A DNA stretch of 64,000 nucleotides from Amycolatopsis sp. WQ 127309 (lineage in GTDB: Bacteria; Actinomycetota; Actinomycetes; Mycobacteriales; Pseudonocardiaceae). Shown one piece after another: positions 26,437-34,223 of this stretch. The notes under the pieces are model-generated. The model did not search any database, had not been told where the DNA came from, and saw only the letters and a list, made by a program, of their open reading frames with translations. Each line of letters opens with the position of its first letter. The first letter of the stretch is position 1. Where the stretch lies: assembly GCF_023023025.1 (NCBI RefSeq), contig NZ_CP095481.1, positions 6,399,001-6,463,000 on the forward strand, read 5' to 3'. A program made the translations under genes and the position numbers.

Positions 26437-26487
26437 TGGCATCCCGTTATGCCACCGTTGACAGTTTTGCTATAGCATCTCTAGGGT
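26437..26487 (+). promoter_or_regulatory. promoter and GntR-type operators of the 26.5-30.8 kb operon
   Basis: A -35 box TTGACA (26458-26463) and a -10 box TAGGGT (26482-26487) are 18 bp apart. A perfect palindrome TGCTATAGCA (26468-26477) sits in the spacer. An inverted repeat TGGCAT-N6-ATGCCA (26437-26454) lies just upstream. Both are suitable operators for the divergent GntR protein. Confidence 0.55.
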
Positions 26488-26537
26488 GACGACAGCGCCG
26501 ACGCGACGAAGCGGCCGCGGCCCCCGGAGGACTTGCG

Positions 26538-27818
26538 ATGACCACAGTGGACACCCCGAGGGGGCGGAAGAGCGGGCGGCGCATCACGTTCTACGTCGCG
26601 CTGGCCGTCTTCGCCCAGGAATCGACGTGGAACTTCTACGACGCGCAGGTGCCACCGCTGTTGCGCGAGCACGTCGGCAGCGCCGCCGTCATCGGGCTGC
26701 TGATGGGCATGGACAACGTGCTGGGCCTGTTCATCCAGCCCTGGATCGGCAACCGGTCGGACAACACCCGCACCCGCTGGGGCCGGCGGATCCCGTACCT
26801 GGCCGCCGGCATGCCGATCGCCGCCGTCCTGTTCGCCACGATCCCGCTCGCGTCGTCGCTGCCGGCGCTGATCGCGCTGATGTTCGCCTACGCGCTGGTG
26901 GCGAACAGCTTCAAGCCGCTGGGGGAGGCGCTGCTGCCCGACTTCATCCGCCCGGAGCGCCGCAGCCGGGCCAACGCGGCGGTGAAGATCGCGTCCAGCC
27001 TCACCATCATCGTCTCGGCGCTGATCAGCACGTTCCTCGTCGACTCGCACCCCAAGCTGGCCTTCTCGGTGCCTTCGGTCCTGATGCTCGTGTCCGCCGC
27101 GGTGCTGGTGTGGCGGGTCCGGGACAGCACCTCGCGCGCCTACCGGGAAGCCGTGGCGGAGGACCGGGAACCGGCGCGGGAGGACACGCCCAAACCGCGC
27201 ATGCGCGACATCCTGCGGGACATCGCCGGTGACACCGACCGCACCCGGCTGCTGGTGATCCTGGCGATCCTGTTGTTCGGCGCCGCGTGGGCGGCGTCCC
27301 GGTCGCTGATCACCAACTACGGCATCGAGGCGCTCGGCCTGTCCCGCGGCAGCGCCGGCGGGCTCACGCTGCCCAGCGGGGTGGCGTTCCTGCTCGCGGC
27401 GTACCCGCTGGCCCTGCTGTCGGAGCGGATCGGCCGGGTCCGGGTGATGGCCATGGGCGCGACGGTCTTCGTGGTGTCCCTGACGATCGGCACGCTCCTG
27501 CACACGCCCACGGCGACGATCGTCGCCCTGTGCGTGGCCGCCATCGGCGCGGCCGGCTTCGTGATCAACGGCGCGGTGGTGCTGTGGAACCTGGCGCCGT
27601 CCAGCCGGGTCCTGGGCACGTACACCGCGCTGTACACGGTGGGCTGGGCCACGGGCGGCTTCCTGGGCCCCGCGGCGGTGGGCGGCATGGTCGACGTGAC
27701 CGGCTGGCGCCTCATGCCGATCGACGCCGCATTGCTCGCGGTGTTCGCCCTGGCGGCGGTGGTCCGCATAGAACTCCTGCGGCGCCGGTCTTCGAGCGAG
27801 ACGGGGGTGGTGTTGTGA
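26538..27818 (+). CDS. MFS transporter, SLC45/sugar-symporter-like
   Basis: 426 residues, twelve hydrophobic segments. The loop SDNTRTRWGRRIPYL is the signature of the SLC45/GPH-like MFS group, and WNFYDAQVPPLL in helix 1 fits. A cytosolic loop (~195-225) separates the two halves. As first gene of the operon with a 2-hydroxyacid dehydrogenase and AtuA-like protein it probably imports their substrate. Its TGA overlaps the GTG of the following open frame (TTGTGAGC), a junction repeated twice downstream. Confidence 0.88.
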   Translation: MTTVDTPRGRKSGRRITFYVALAVFAQESTWNFYDAQVPPLLREHVGSAAVIGLLMGMDNVLGLFIQPWIGNRSDNTRTRWGRRIPYLAAGMPIAAVLFATIPLASSLPALIALMFAYALVANSFKPLGEALLPDFIRPERRSRANAAVKIASSLTIIVSALISTFLVDSHPKLAFSVPSVLMLVSAAVLVWRVRDSTSRAYREAVAEDREPAREDTPKPRMRDILRDIAGDTDRTRLLVILAILLFGAAWAASRSLITNYGIEALGLSRGSAGGLTLPSGVAFLLAAYPLALLSERIGRVRVMAMGATVFVVSLTIGTLLHTPTATIVALCVAAIGAAGFVINGAVVLWNLAPSSRVLGTYTALYTVGWATGGFLGPAAVGGMVDVTGWRLMPIDAALLAVFALAAVVRIELLRRRSSSETGVVL

Positions 27819-28189
27819 GCAGGGCTCTGGTCACCGCCGGCTACACCCGCCCCAGCGGTGAGGCCGAGGTGGCGTCGGCCGGTGCGGGTCGCGAGGTCGG
27901 CTTCGGCCGGGGTGCTTCGGGCTGCGGCTCGCGGTGCCGGTCGTCTTGCGCTTCGCGGCGCCGCGGTGCCGGTCCACCAACGAGAGGCGGCCGCGTTGTG
28001 AGCACGGTTCTGGTCACCACCGGCTACACCGGCCCCGGCGGTGAGGCTGCGGTGGCGTTGTCCGGTGTGGGTCGCGAGGTCGGTTTCGGCCGTGGCGCGG
28101 GTACTTCGGCCGCGGCTCGCGGTACCAGCCGTTCTGCGCTTCGCGGCCCCGCGGTGCCGGTCCACCAACGAGAGGCGGCGGCGTTGTGA
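27815..28189 (+). pseudogene. two degenerate tandem copies of the 2-hydroxyacid dehydrogenase 5' end
   Basis: A 124-codon open frame made of two copies, starting at GTG 27815 and GTG 27998, of the first ~35 codons of the dehydrogenase that begins at 28186. Compare VSRALVTAGYTRPSGEAE, VSTVLVTTGYTGPGGEAA and the intact VSTILVTTDYTRPGDEAD. Each copy then diverges into Arg/Ala/Gly-rich sequence and ends in the same block, GGTGCCGGTCCACCAACGAG, before the next start. Periods are 183 and 188 bp. The C-terminal parts do not look like a folded protein, so a decayed tandem duplication is more likely than a functional gene, though it may still be translated. Confidence 0.6.
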
Positions 28190-29130
28190 GCACGATCCTG
28201 GTCACCACCGACTACACCCGCCCCGGCGACGAGGCCGACACCATCCTCACCGCCGCCGGGCACGAAATCCGCTACCGCACGGGAGCGCGTGGCGACGAAC
28301 TCGCTGCCGCCCTGGGCGATGCGGTCGGCGCCATCGTCTCGACCGACCCGTTGACGGCGGACGTCCTCGAACGTGCACCACTGCTGCGGGCCGTCGTCCG
28401 CTCGGGTGTCGGGTACGACTCGGTCGACGTCGATGCCGCCGTCCGGCTCGGCATCCGGGTCAGCAACCTGCCGGGGGTCAACAGCAACGCCGTCGCCGAG
28501 TACACGCTCGCCCTGCTGCTGGCCGGCGCCCGGCGGCTGGTCGAGTCGGCCGTGGGAGTGCACGAAGGCGGGTGGCCCAGGCAGAGCGGCCACGAGCTGC
28601 GCGGCGCCACACTCGGGCTCGTCGGGCACGGACCGGCCGCCCGGGCCGTCGTCCCGCTCGCGCGGGCGTTCGGGATGCGGATCCGGTGCGCTACCGCGTA
28701 CCCGGACGGCGGTGCGCCCGGCGTCGAGTTCGTCGAGCTGCCGGAGTTGTTGCGCGAAGCGGACTACGTGTCGCTGCACACCGCGCTGACCGCGCGGACC
28801 CGGCACCTCGTCGACGCCGCCGCGCTGGCGCTGATGAAACCCACGGCGATCCTCGTCAACACCGCGCGCGGGGCACTCGTCGACGAAGCCGCCTTGGCCG
28901 AGGCCGTCACCTCGGGGCGGCTCGCCGGTGCCGCCCTCGACGTCGCCCAGTCGGAACCGCTGCCGCCGGACAGTCCGCTGCGCGGGGTGGCCGGCATCAC
29001 CGTGTACTCGCACCTCGCCGGCCAGACCGCCGAAGCCCGGCGTGCCACCGCCATCGCGGCGGCGCACGAACTGCTCGCGTCCCTGCGCGGCGAACCCCGT
29101 ATCCCCGTAACAGCTAGGAGAGATCAGTGA
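28186..29130 (+). CDS. D-isomer-specific 2-hydroxyacid dehydrogenase
   Basis: 314 residues. The nucleotide fold has LVGHGPAARAVVPLARAFG (a variant of GxGxxG), and the catalytic Arg lies in VNTARGALVDE, Glu in DVAQSEPLP and His in YSHLAGQTAE. It interconverts a D-2-hydroxy acid and a 2-keto acid with NAD(P). GTG 28186 overlaps the stop of the degenerate repeat frame. Its stop overlaps the AtuA-like start (GTGA). The GntR regulator's FCD domain fits a hydroxy- or keto-acid inducer. Confidence 0.9.
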   Translation: MSTILVTTDYTRPGDEADTILTAAGHEIRYRTGARGDELAAALGDAVGAIVSTDPLTADVLERAPLLRAVVRSGVGYDSVDVDAAVRLGIRVSNLPGVNSNAVAEYTLALLLAGARRLVESAVGVHEGGWPRQSGHELRGATLGLVGHGPAARAVVPLARAFGMRIRCATAYPDGGAPGVEFVELPELLREADYVSLHTALTARTRHLVDAAALALMKPTAILVNTARGALVDEAALAEAVTSGRLAGAALDVAQSEPLPPDSPLRGVAGITVYSHLAGQTAEARRATAIAAAHELLASLRGEPRIPVTARRDQ

Positions 29131-30503
29131 ACGACACGGCAGTGGGCGTCCTCGTGCCCACGGGCATGATCGGCGCGGGGTTCGCCCCGGAAACGGTCGA
29201 ACGCGGCCTCGCGCTCGGCGCCGACGTCATCGCCGTCGACGGCGGCTCGACCGACTCCGGGCCCCACTACCTCGGGTCCGGCACCCCGAAGACGTCCACC
29301 GCCGCGGTCGCCCGCGACATGCGCCTGCTGCTGCGCGCGGCGGCGAAGGCCCGCATCCCGCTCATCGTCGGGTCCTGCGGCACCAGCGGGGCGGACAGCG
29401 GCGTCGACTGGCTCGCGGACATCACCGCCGGGATCCTCGCCGAAGACCGGCTCGACCTGACCGTCGCCACCATCCACAGCGAGCAGGACCCCGCCTACCT
29501 CCGGCGCCGGCTGGCCGAGGGGGTGATCCACCCGCTGCCCCCGCTCGGGCCGCTCGACCGCACGACCCTCGACGGCTGCGTGCGGGTCGTCGGAATGATG
29601 GGCCACGAACCCATCGAAGAGGCCCTGCGCGCGGGCGCCGACGTCGTGCTGGCCGGGCGGGCCACCGACACCGCCGTCGCGGCCGCTTTCGCGCTGCTGA
29701 AAGGGCTCCCGCCCGGCCCGGTCTGGCACGCGGCCAAGATCGTCGAGTGCGGCGGCCAGTGCACGACGAACCCCCGCTCCGGCGGCGTGTTCGCGCGGAT
29801 CGACCAGGGCGGCTTCACGATCGAGCCGCTCGACCCCACGGCGTCGTGCACGCCGACGTCGGTCGCCGCGCACATGCTCTACGAGACCGCGAACCCGTTC
29901 CGGATGCGGGAGCCGGCCGGCACCCTCGACGTCTCACGCGCGACCTACCGCGAGGTCGACCACCGGATCGTGCGCGTGGAGGGCTCGGTGTTCGAACCCG
30001 CCGCGCAGCACACGATCAAGCTCGAAGGCGCCCGGCTCACCGGCTACGAAACCATGTCCTTCACGGCCATCCGCGACCCGGACATCCTGGCCGGCATCGA
30101 GGACTGGGCCGCGCTGCTGAAGAAGGTGCTCACCGAGCGCGTGCACCAGACGCTCGCGCTGGGGGAGGAGGACTACGAGTTCGACGTCCGGCTCTACGGC
30201 CACAACGCGATCCTCGAAGACCTGGACCCCGCGACCACCCCGGCCCGCGAGGTCGGCGTCATGCTGCTGGTGCACGCCGCCGACCAGGCCACCGCGACCG
30301 CCGTCGCCAAGATCGCCAACCCGCTGATGCTGCACCTGCCGACGGCGGACATGCCGTACCTGCCGAGCCTCGCGTTCCCGACCTCGCCGGCCGAGACCGA
30401 GCGCGGGCCGGTGTACGAGTTCGCGCTCAACCACGTCGTCGACTCCGAGACCCCGACCACGATGTTCCGCACCACGATCCGGAAGGCCCGCGTCGATGCC
30501 TGA
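29127..30503 (+). CDS. AtuA-like protein (DUF1446, acyclic terpene utilisation family)
   Basis: 458 residues, typical for DUF1446. Marks are the N-terminal VPTGMIGAGFAPETVERGL, DGGSTDSGPHYLGSG, and the glycine-rich VGSCGTSGADSG. The founding AtuA is needed for growth on acyclic terpenes in Pseudomonas, but its reaction is not established, so the catalytic role is unknown. An AGGAG box precedes GTG 29127. It overlaps the DUF4387 gene by 8 bp, a pairing often seen with this family. Confidence 0.85.
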   Translation: MNDTAVGVLVPTGMIGAGFAPETVERGLALGADVIAVDGGSTDSGPHYLGSGTPKTSTAAVARDMRLLLRAAAKARIPLIVGSCGTSGADSGVDWLADITAGILAEDRLDLTVATIHSEQDPAYLRRRLAEGVIHPLPPLGPLDRTTLDGCVRVVGMMGHEPIEEALRAGADVVLAGRATDTAVAAAFALLKGLPPGPVWHAAKIVECGGQCTTNPRSGGVFARIDQGGFTIEPLDPTASCTPTSVAAHMLYETANPFRMREPAGTLDVSRATYREVDHRIVRVEGSVFEPAAQHTIKLEGARLTGYETMSFTAIRDPDILAGIEDWAALLKKVLTERVHQTLALGEEDYEFDVRLYGHNAILEDLDPATTPAREVGVMLLVHAADQATATAVAKIANPLMLHLPTADMPYLPSLAFPTSPAETERGPVYEFALNHVVDSETPTTMFRTTIRKARVDA

Positions 30504-30822
30504 CACCTCGCCTGACACCCTGCAAGACCTCGCGACCGAGGTGCGTTCGAAGAACGCGGGCCCGTTCTGGGTCACCATGGAGGTGTTCCTGCGCGACGAC
30601 GCGGGTTACCTCGTCGCCGCCGATGAGGGGTTCCTGAACGAGACCGTGATCGCGCGGCTGTACGGCGTCCCGGCCGCCGGGGTGCAGATCTTCCGCATCC
30701 CGGCGCTCAACGTCGTCAAGATCTCCTTCCCCCGCCCGGTTCCCCAGGGCAGCCTGCGCGACCGCGACATCCACGCCGGGCAGCACCACGTGCCGTTGGC
30801 GCTGCTGGCGCTGCCCGCATGA
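30496..30822 (+). CDS. DUF4387 protein, partner of the AtuA-like protein
   Basis: 108-residue protein with LATEVRSKNAGPFW near the N-terminus and IKISFPRP-like VVKISFPRPVPQGS and DRDIHAGQHHVPL near the C-terminus, which mark DUF4387. It has no signal peptide or membrane segment. DUF4387 proteins accompany DUF1446 proteins and are probably their small subunit (inference from neighbourhood). It ends the GntR-controlled operon; its stop is 4 bp from the convergent small membrane protein. Confidence 0.82.
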   Translation: MPDTSPDTLQDLATEVRSKNAGPFWVTMEVFLRDDAGYLVAADEGFLNETVIARLYGVPAAGVQIFRIPALNVVKISFPRPVPQGSLRDRDIHAGQHHVPLALLALPA

Positions 30823-30826
30823 GGAG

Positions 30827-30988
30827 TCAGCTCCGGTTGCCGACGGCCTTCCGCCGCACGAAACCGATCACCCCGGTCGCGACGAACAGGATCGCGCCCA
30901 CGATGATCAGCCAGAACAGGCCCTTGATGGCGATCCCGAGCACCACCAGCACGGCCCAGACGACCAGCAGGCCGACGATAAGTCCCAT
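30827..30988 (-). CDS. small hydrophobic membrane protein
   Basis: 53 residues: MGLIVGLLVVWAVLVVLGIA is one membrane segment, and LFWLIIVGAILFVATGVIG is a second. It ends in a positively charged RRKAVGNRS tail that should remain in the cytoplasm. GAGAGGA precedes ATG 30988. Such small hydrophobic proteins are common in actinomycetes and have no assigned function. It is unrelated to the convergent operon. Confidence 0.65.
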   Translation of the reverse strand: MGLIVGLLVVWAVLVVLGIAIKGLFWLIIVGAILFVATGVIGFVRRKAVGNRS

Positions 30989-31143
30989 GACGCGTTCCTC
31001 TCGATCGATGTGTCGCGTGGGTACCCCGCAGCCCGGCGATCCACTCGGCGGAAGCATCACCGTCCGATCGCGCCGGGGCGACGTGAGTCACCGGTGTGGG
31101 GGACGCTCGTGTGCGGGCCCGGCCGCCGGGGTAACCGGCCGGC

Positions 31144-32109
31144 ATGACGACCATCGGCTACTTCCTGTCCTGCGAGCAGTACGGCCCTCGCGAGCTCGTC
31201 GCCCAGGCCCGGGCGGCCGAGCGCGCCGGCTTCGAGCGGCTGTGGATCTCGGACCACTTCCACCCCTGGAACGACGCGCAGGGCCAGAGCCCGTTCGTCT
31301 GGTCGGTGATCGGTGCCCTGTCGGAGGCCGTCTCCCTGCCGATCACGACGGCGGTGACGTGCCCGACCGTCCGGCTGCACCCGGCCGTGATCGCGCAGGC
31401 CGCGGCGACCGCCGCCGTCCAGCTGGACGGCCGGTTCGTGCTGGGCGTGGGCTCGGGGGAGGCGCTCAACGAGCACATCCTCGGTGACCCCTGGCCCTCG
31501 GCCGGGCAGCGGCTGGCGATGCTGGAGGAGGCCGTCGAGGTCATCCGCCTGCTGCACGCGGCGGGCGCGCGCGGCGAGTCGGTCAGCCACCACGGTGAGC
31601 ACTACGACGTGGTGGACGCCCGGATCTACACCGTGCCGGCCGAGCCGGTGCCGATCTACGTGTCCGGGTTCGGGCCGCAGGCCACCGAGCTGGCCGGGCG
31701 CATCGGCGACGGCTACTGCACGGTCGTGCCGGACGCCGACCTCGTCCGCGCGTTCCGCGAGTCCGGTGGCGGCGGCAAGCCGGTGCAGGCCGGGATGAAG
31801 GTCTGCTGGGACGCCGACACCGAGGCCGCGCTCGATCAGGCGCACCGGCTGTGGCCCAACGACGTCCTGCCCGGCCAGCTCGCCCAGATCCTGCCGCGCC
31901 CCGAGGACTTCGAAGCCGCGACGTCGTTCGTCCCGCGCGCGGACGTCGCGGAGGCGATCGTGTGCGGCGACGACCCGAAGGCCCACGCCGAGCGGGTGCG
32001 CCAGTACGTCGACGCCGGGGTGGACGAGATCTACGTCCAGCAGGTCGGCGCCGACCACGACGGCTTCTTCCGGGGCTGGCAGGAGTACGTCCTGCCGGAG
32101 TTCCGCTGA
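31144..32109 (+). CDS. F420-dependent LLM-class oxidoreductase
   Basis: 321-residue luciferase-like barrel of the F420-dependent glucose-6-phosphate dehydrogenase-like group. It shows ERLWISDHFHPWNDAQGQSPF, then GRFVLGVGSGEALNEHILG and PIYVSGFGPQATELAGRIGDGY, which build the F420 pocket. It would transfer hydride between F420 and an unidentified substrate. It is monocistronic, 31 bp before a VOC gene. The 155-bp upstream gap shows no clear promoter. Confidence 0.9.
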   Translation: MTTIGYFLSCEQYGPRELVAQARAAERAGFERLWISDHFHPWNDAQGQSPFVWSVIGALSEAVSLPITTAVTCPTVRLHPAVIAQAAATAAVQLDGRFVLGVGSGEALNEHILGDPWPSAGQRLAMLEEAVEVIRLLHAAGARGESVSHHGEHYDVVDARIYTVPAEPVPIYVSGFGPQATELAGRIGDGYCTVVPDADLVRAFRESGGGGKPVQAGMKVCWDADTEAALDQAHRLWPNDVLPGQLAQILPRPEDFEAATSFVPRADVAEAIVCGDDPKAHAERVRQYVDAGVDEIYVQQVGADHDGFFRGWQEYVLPEFR

Positions 32110-32140
32110 GGAATGGGCGCGGCTCTGGCAGGGTGACGTG

Positions 32141-32524
32141 ATGGCCTGCCGCATCAGCGAAATCGTCATCGACGCCCGGGACCCGGAGACACTGGCGAAG
32201 TTCTGGGCCGCCGTGCTCGGCTACGTCGAGATCGGCCGGGAGCCCGACGGCATCGAGATCGGCCCGCCCGGCACCGGCTTCGGTGGCCCGCAGCCGACGC
32301 TCGTCCTCGGCGTCGGCGGGTCGGGCAAAGCGGCGAAGCTGCCGCTGCACCTGGACGTCAGCCCCACCGACCGGGACCAGGACGCCGAACTGCGCCGGCT
32401 GCTGGAGCTGGGCGCCAGACCGGCCGACGTCGGGCAGACCGGCGACGAGAGCTGGCACGTCCTGCAGGACCCGGAGGGCAACGAGTTCTGCCTGCTGCGA
32501 ACCCGCGTCGACCCGGTGGCCTGA
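32141..32524 (+). CDS. VOC/glyoxalase-like protein
   Basis: 127 residues of the VOC superfamily, of the type often called glyoxalase-like. It opens ISEIVIDARDPETLAKFWAAVLGY and ends HVLQDPEGNEFCLLR, where DPEGNEFC is the family signature. The reaction is unknown. ATG 32141 is preferred to GTG 32138. It probably shares a transcript with the F420 enzyme. Confidence 0.82.
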   Translation: MACRISEIVIDARDPETLAKFWAAVLGYVEIGREPDGIEIGPPGTGFGGPQPTLVLGVGGSGKAAKLPLHLDVSPTDRDQDAELRRLLELGARPADVGQTGDESWHVLQDPEGNEFCLLRTRVDPVA

Positions 32525-32550
32525 GCGGCAGTCCGAAGTGGACACCGCCG

Positions 32551-32595
32551 GACCGACGGGGTGGCCGGCCCCGCGCGCTGGGCCGGAACCCCGGT
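32551..32595. terminator. bidirectional hairpin between convergent VOC and ribokinase genes
   Basis: GC-rich stem: CCGGCCC (32565-32571 region) pairs with GGGCCGG (32580-32586), continued by GGGG/CCCC after a 2-nt internal bulge and by an imperfect GACC/GGTC base. There is no T-tract, as is common for actinomycete terminators. Confidence 0.45.
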
Positions 32596-33533
32596 CAGGC
32601 CTGGACTTCTTCGGCGTGCTCCGGCCGTAGGCGGTCGAGGGCCGGGCGGCTCAGGCGGGGCCGGCCGCCCGCGTGCTCGGTCGTCGCCGCGGCTGCCGCG
32701 ACCGCGAGGCAGGCCGCCGTCTCCAGCGGACGCCGGCGGGTCAGCGCCGCCGTGAGCGTCGCGACCAGCGCGTCTCCCGCTCCGGTGGTGTCGACGACGT
32801 CGGTCTCGACGTCCGGGACGAACCAGGTGCCGTCCGGCCCGGCGAACAGAGTGCCCTGTCCGGACACCTCGAGCACGACCAGCGACGGCCCGCGCCGCCG
32901 CAGTTCGGCCGCGGCGCGGACGGCCGTCTCGAGGTCCGCCACCGGTTGCCCGGTGAGCGTCTCGGTCTCGTGGGCATCGGCGCGCACGACGTCGGACAGG
33001 GCGAGCAGTTCGTCGGTCAGGTCCGGGTCTTCCGGCGCGCCGTCCAGCACGACGCGGGTGCCCGCGGTGTGCGCCAGCCGCGCGGCCAGCAGTGCCGCCG
33101 GCGCGGGCTGCTGCAGCTGGACGATCAGGGAGCAGGCGGCCGAGATCGGCGCGGCGGCGGCGGCGACGTCGGTCTCGGTCACCAGCGTGGCGGCCGGGAT
33201 GTGCTCCAGGTAGCGGCGGCGGCCGTGCTCGTCGACGACGTCGACGATCAGCGCCGTCTCGGCGCCGCGCCGGCGGACCACGTGCGTGGTGCCGATGCGG
33301 TCGGCCCGCGCCCGCGCGCGCAGCGCGTCGCCGACGAGGTCTTCGCCGACCACCCCGACGAGCGACACCGACGTGCCCAGCTGGCTCAGGGCCACGGCCT
33401 GGTTGGCGCCCTTCCCGCCGAGCACCTCCTGCCGGTGCTGCACCTCGGCCGACGACCCCGCGTCGGGTGCGTCCGGGACTTCGACCACCAGGTCACGAGC
33501 GACCTGGCCGACGACCACGACTTCGCTGGGCAT
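32595..33533 (-). CDS. ribokinase (PfkB family)
   Basis: 312-residue PfkB-family sugar kinase. The N-terminal signature is VLGGKGANQAVALSQLG. The C-terminal ATP/catalytic motif is VDTTGAGDALVATL with the catalytic Asp in GAGD. The overall pattern, including the GxVxxDL start, is that of ribokinase, which phosphorylates D-ribose at O5; another pentose or nucleoside is possible. No transporter gene is adjacent. It lies 80 bp after the TetR gene. Confidence 0.85.
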   Translation of the reverse strand: MPSEVVVVGQVARDLVVEVPDAPDAGSSAEVQHRQEVLGGKGANQAVALSQLGTSVSLVGVVGEDLVGDALRARARADRIGTTHVVRRRGAETALIVDVVDEHGRRRYLEHIPAATLVTETDVAAAAAPISAACSLIVQLQQPAPAALLAARLAHTAGTRVVLDGAPEDPDLTDELLALSDVVRADAHETETLTGQPVADLETAVRAAAELRRRGPSLVVLEVSGQGTLFAGPDGTWFVPDVETDVVDTTGAGDALVATLTAALTRRRPLETAACLAVAAAAATTEHAGGRPRLSRPALDRLRPEHAEEVQA

Positions 33534-33613
33534 GTAGTGCCTCCTCGGCTCCGCAGGTCGGCTACCCCGCGCCGTGAGCACGGCAAACCGCTCGTTCGGG
33601 TAGGTGAGCCGGC

Positions 33614-34186
33614 TCAAGCGGCCTCGAGCACCCGCGCCGCGGCGTCCCGCGCGTGGGCGTACGGGTGCTCGAAACCGTGCATCCCGTCGGTGACGAGCGC
33701 CCCTTCGTGCAGCAACATGAGGGTCCGGGCGCTCGAGCGCGGGTCGGCGGCGCCGGCCGCGGTGGTGATGGTCGTGAACAGCTCGAGCATCCACGCCTTC
33801 TGGTCGACGATCACCCGGTAGGCGGGGTGGGCCGGGTCGTTGATCTCGGCGTGGGCGTTGATCATGCTGCAGCCGTTGCCGCTGTAGCGGACGGCCCACC
33901 GGGCGGAGGCGTCGAACACGGCGCGGAGCCGGGCGGCGGGGTCGTTGCCCGCCGCGTCCAGCAGCGGGGCGAGGAACGCGCGCCACCGGCTGTCGCGCTC
34001 GCGGAGGTACTCGACGACCAGCCGTTCCTTCGAACCGAACCGGTCGTAGAGCGTCTTCTTCGTGACCCCGGCGCGCTCGGCGATCAGGTCGACGCCGACC
34101 GCGTGGATGCCGTGCGCGTAGAACAGCTCCTCCGCCGCCGCCAGCACCGCGCGGGCCTTGGGCGTCCACTCGATCACCTCGTCCAT
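33614..34186 (-). CDS. TetR family regulator
   Basis: 190 residues. The N-terminal helix-turn-helix (~10-55) includes GVDLIAERAGVTKKTLYDRFGSKERL. The ligand domain has a TetR_C-like core with CSMINAHAEINDPAHPAYRV. It is divergent from an EamA-type exporter and the 22-bp palindrome between them is its probable operator. It therefore most likely represses both itself and the exporter until an exported compound binds. Confidence 0.92.
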   Translation of the reverse strand: MDEVIEWTPKARAVLAAAEELFYAHGIHAVGVDLIAERAGVTKKTLYDRFGSKERLVVEYLRERDSRWRAFLAPLLDAAGNDPAARLRAVFDASARWAVRYSGNGCSMINAHAEINDPAHPAYRVIVDQKAWMLELFTTITTAAGAADPRSSARTLMLLHEGALVTDGMHGFEHPYAHARDAAARVLEAA

Positions 34187-34193
34187 GACCGGA

Positions 34194-34215
34194 GACTATA
34201 CCGATCGGTGTAGTC
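34194..34215. promoter_or_regulatory. TetR operator
   Basis: A 22-bp near-perfect palindrome: arms GACTA and TAGTC flank a T/G mismatch position and the central ACCGATCGGT. It lies 8 bp after the TetR start and 9 bp before the EamA start. A second half-site GATCGGTATAC is at 34235-34245, just inside the EamA gene. Confidence 0.7.
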
Positions 34216-34223
34216 TTGGGCCA

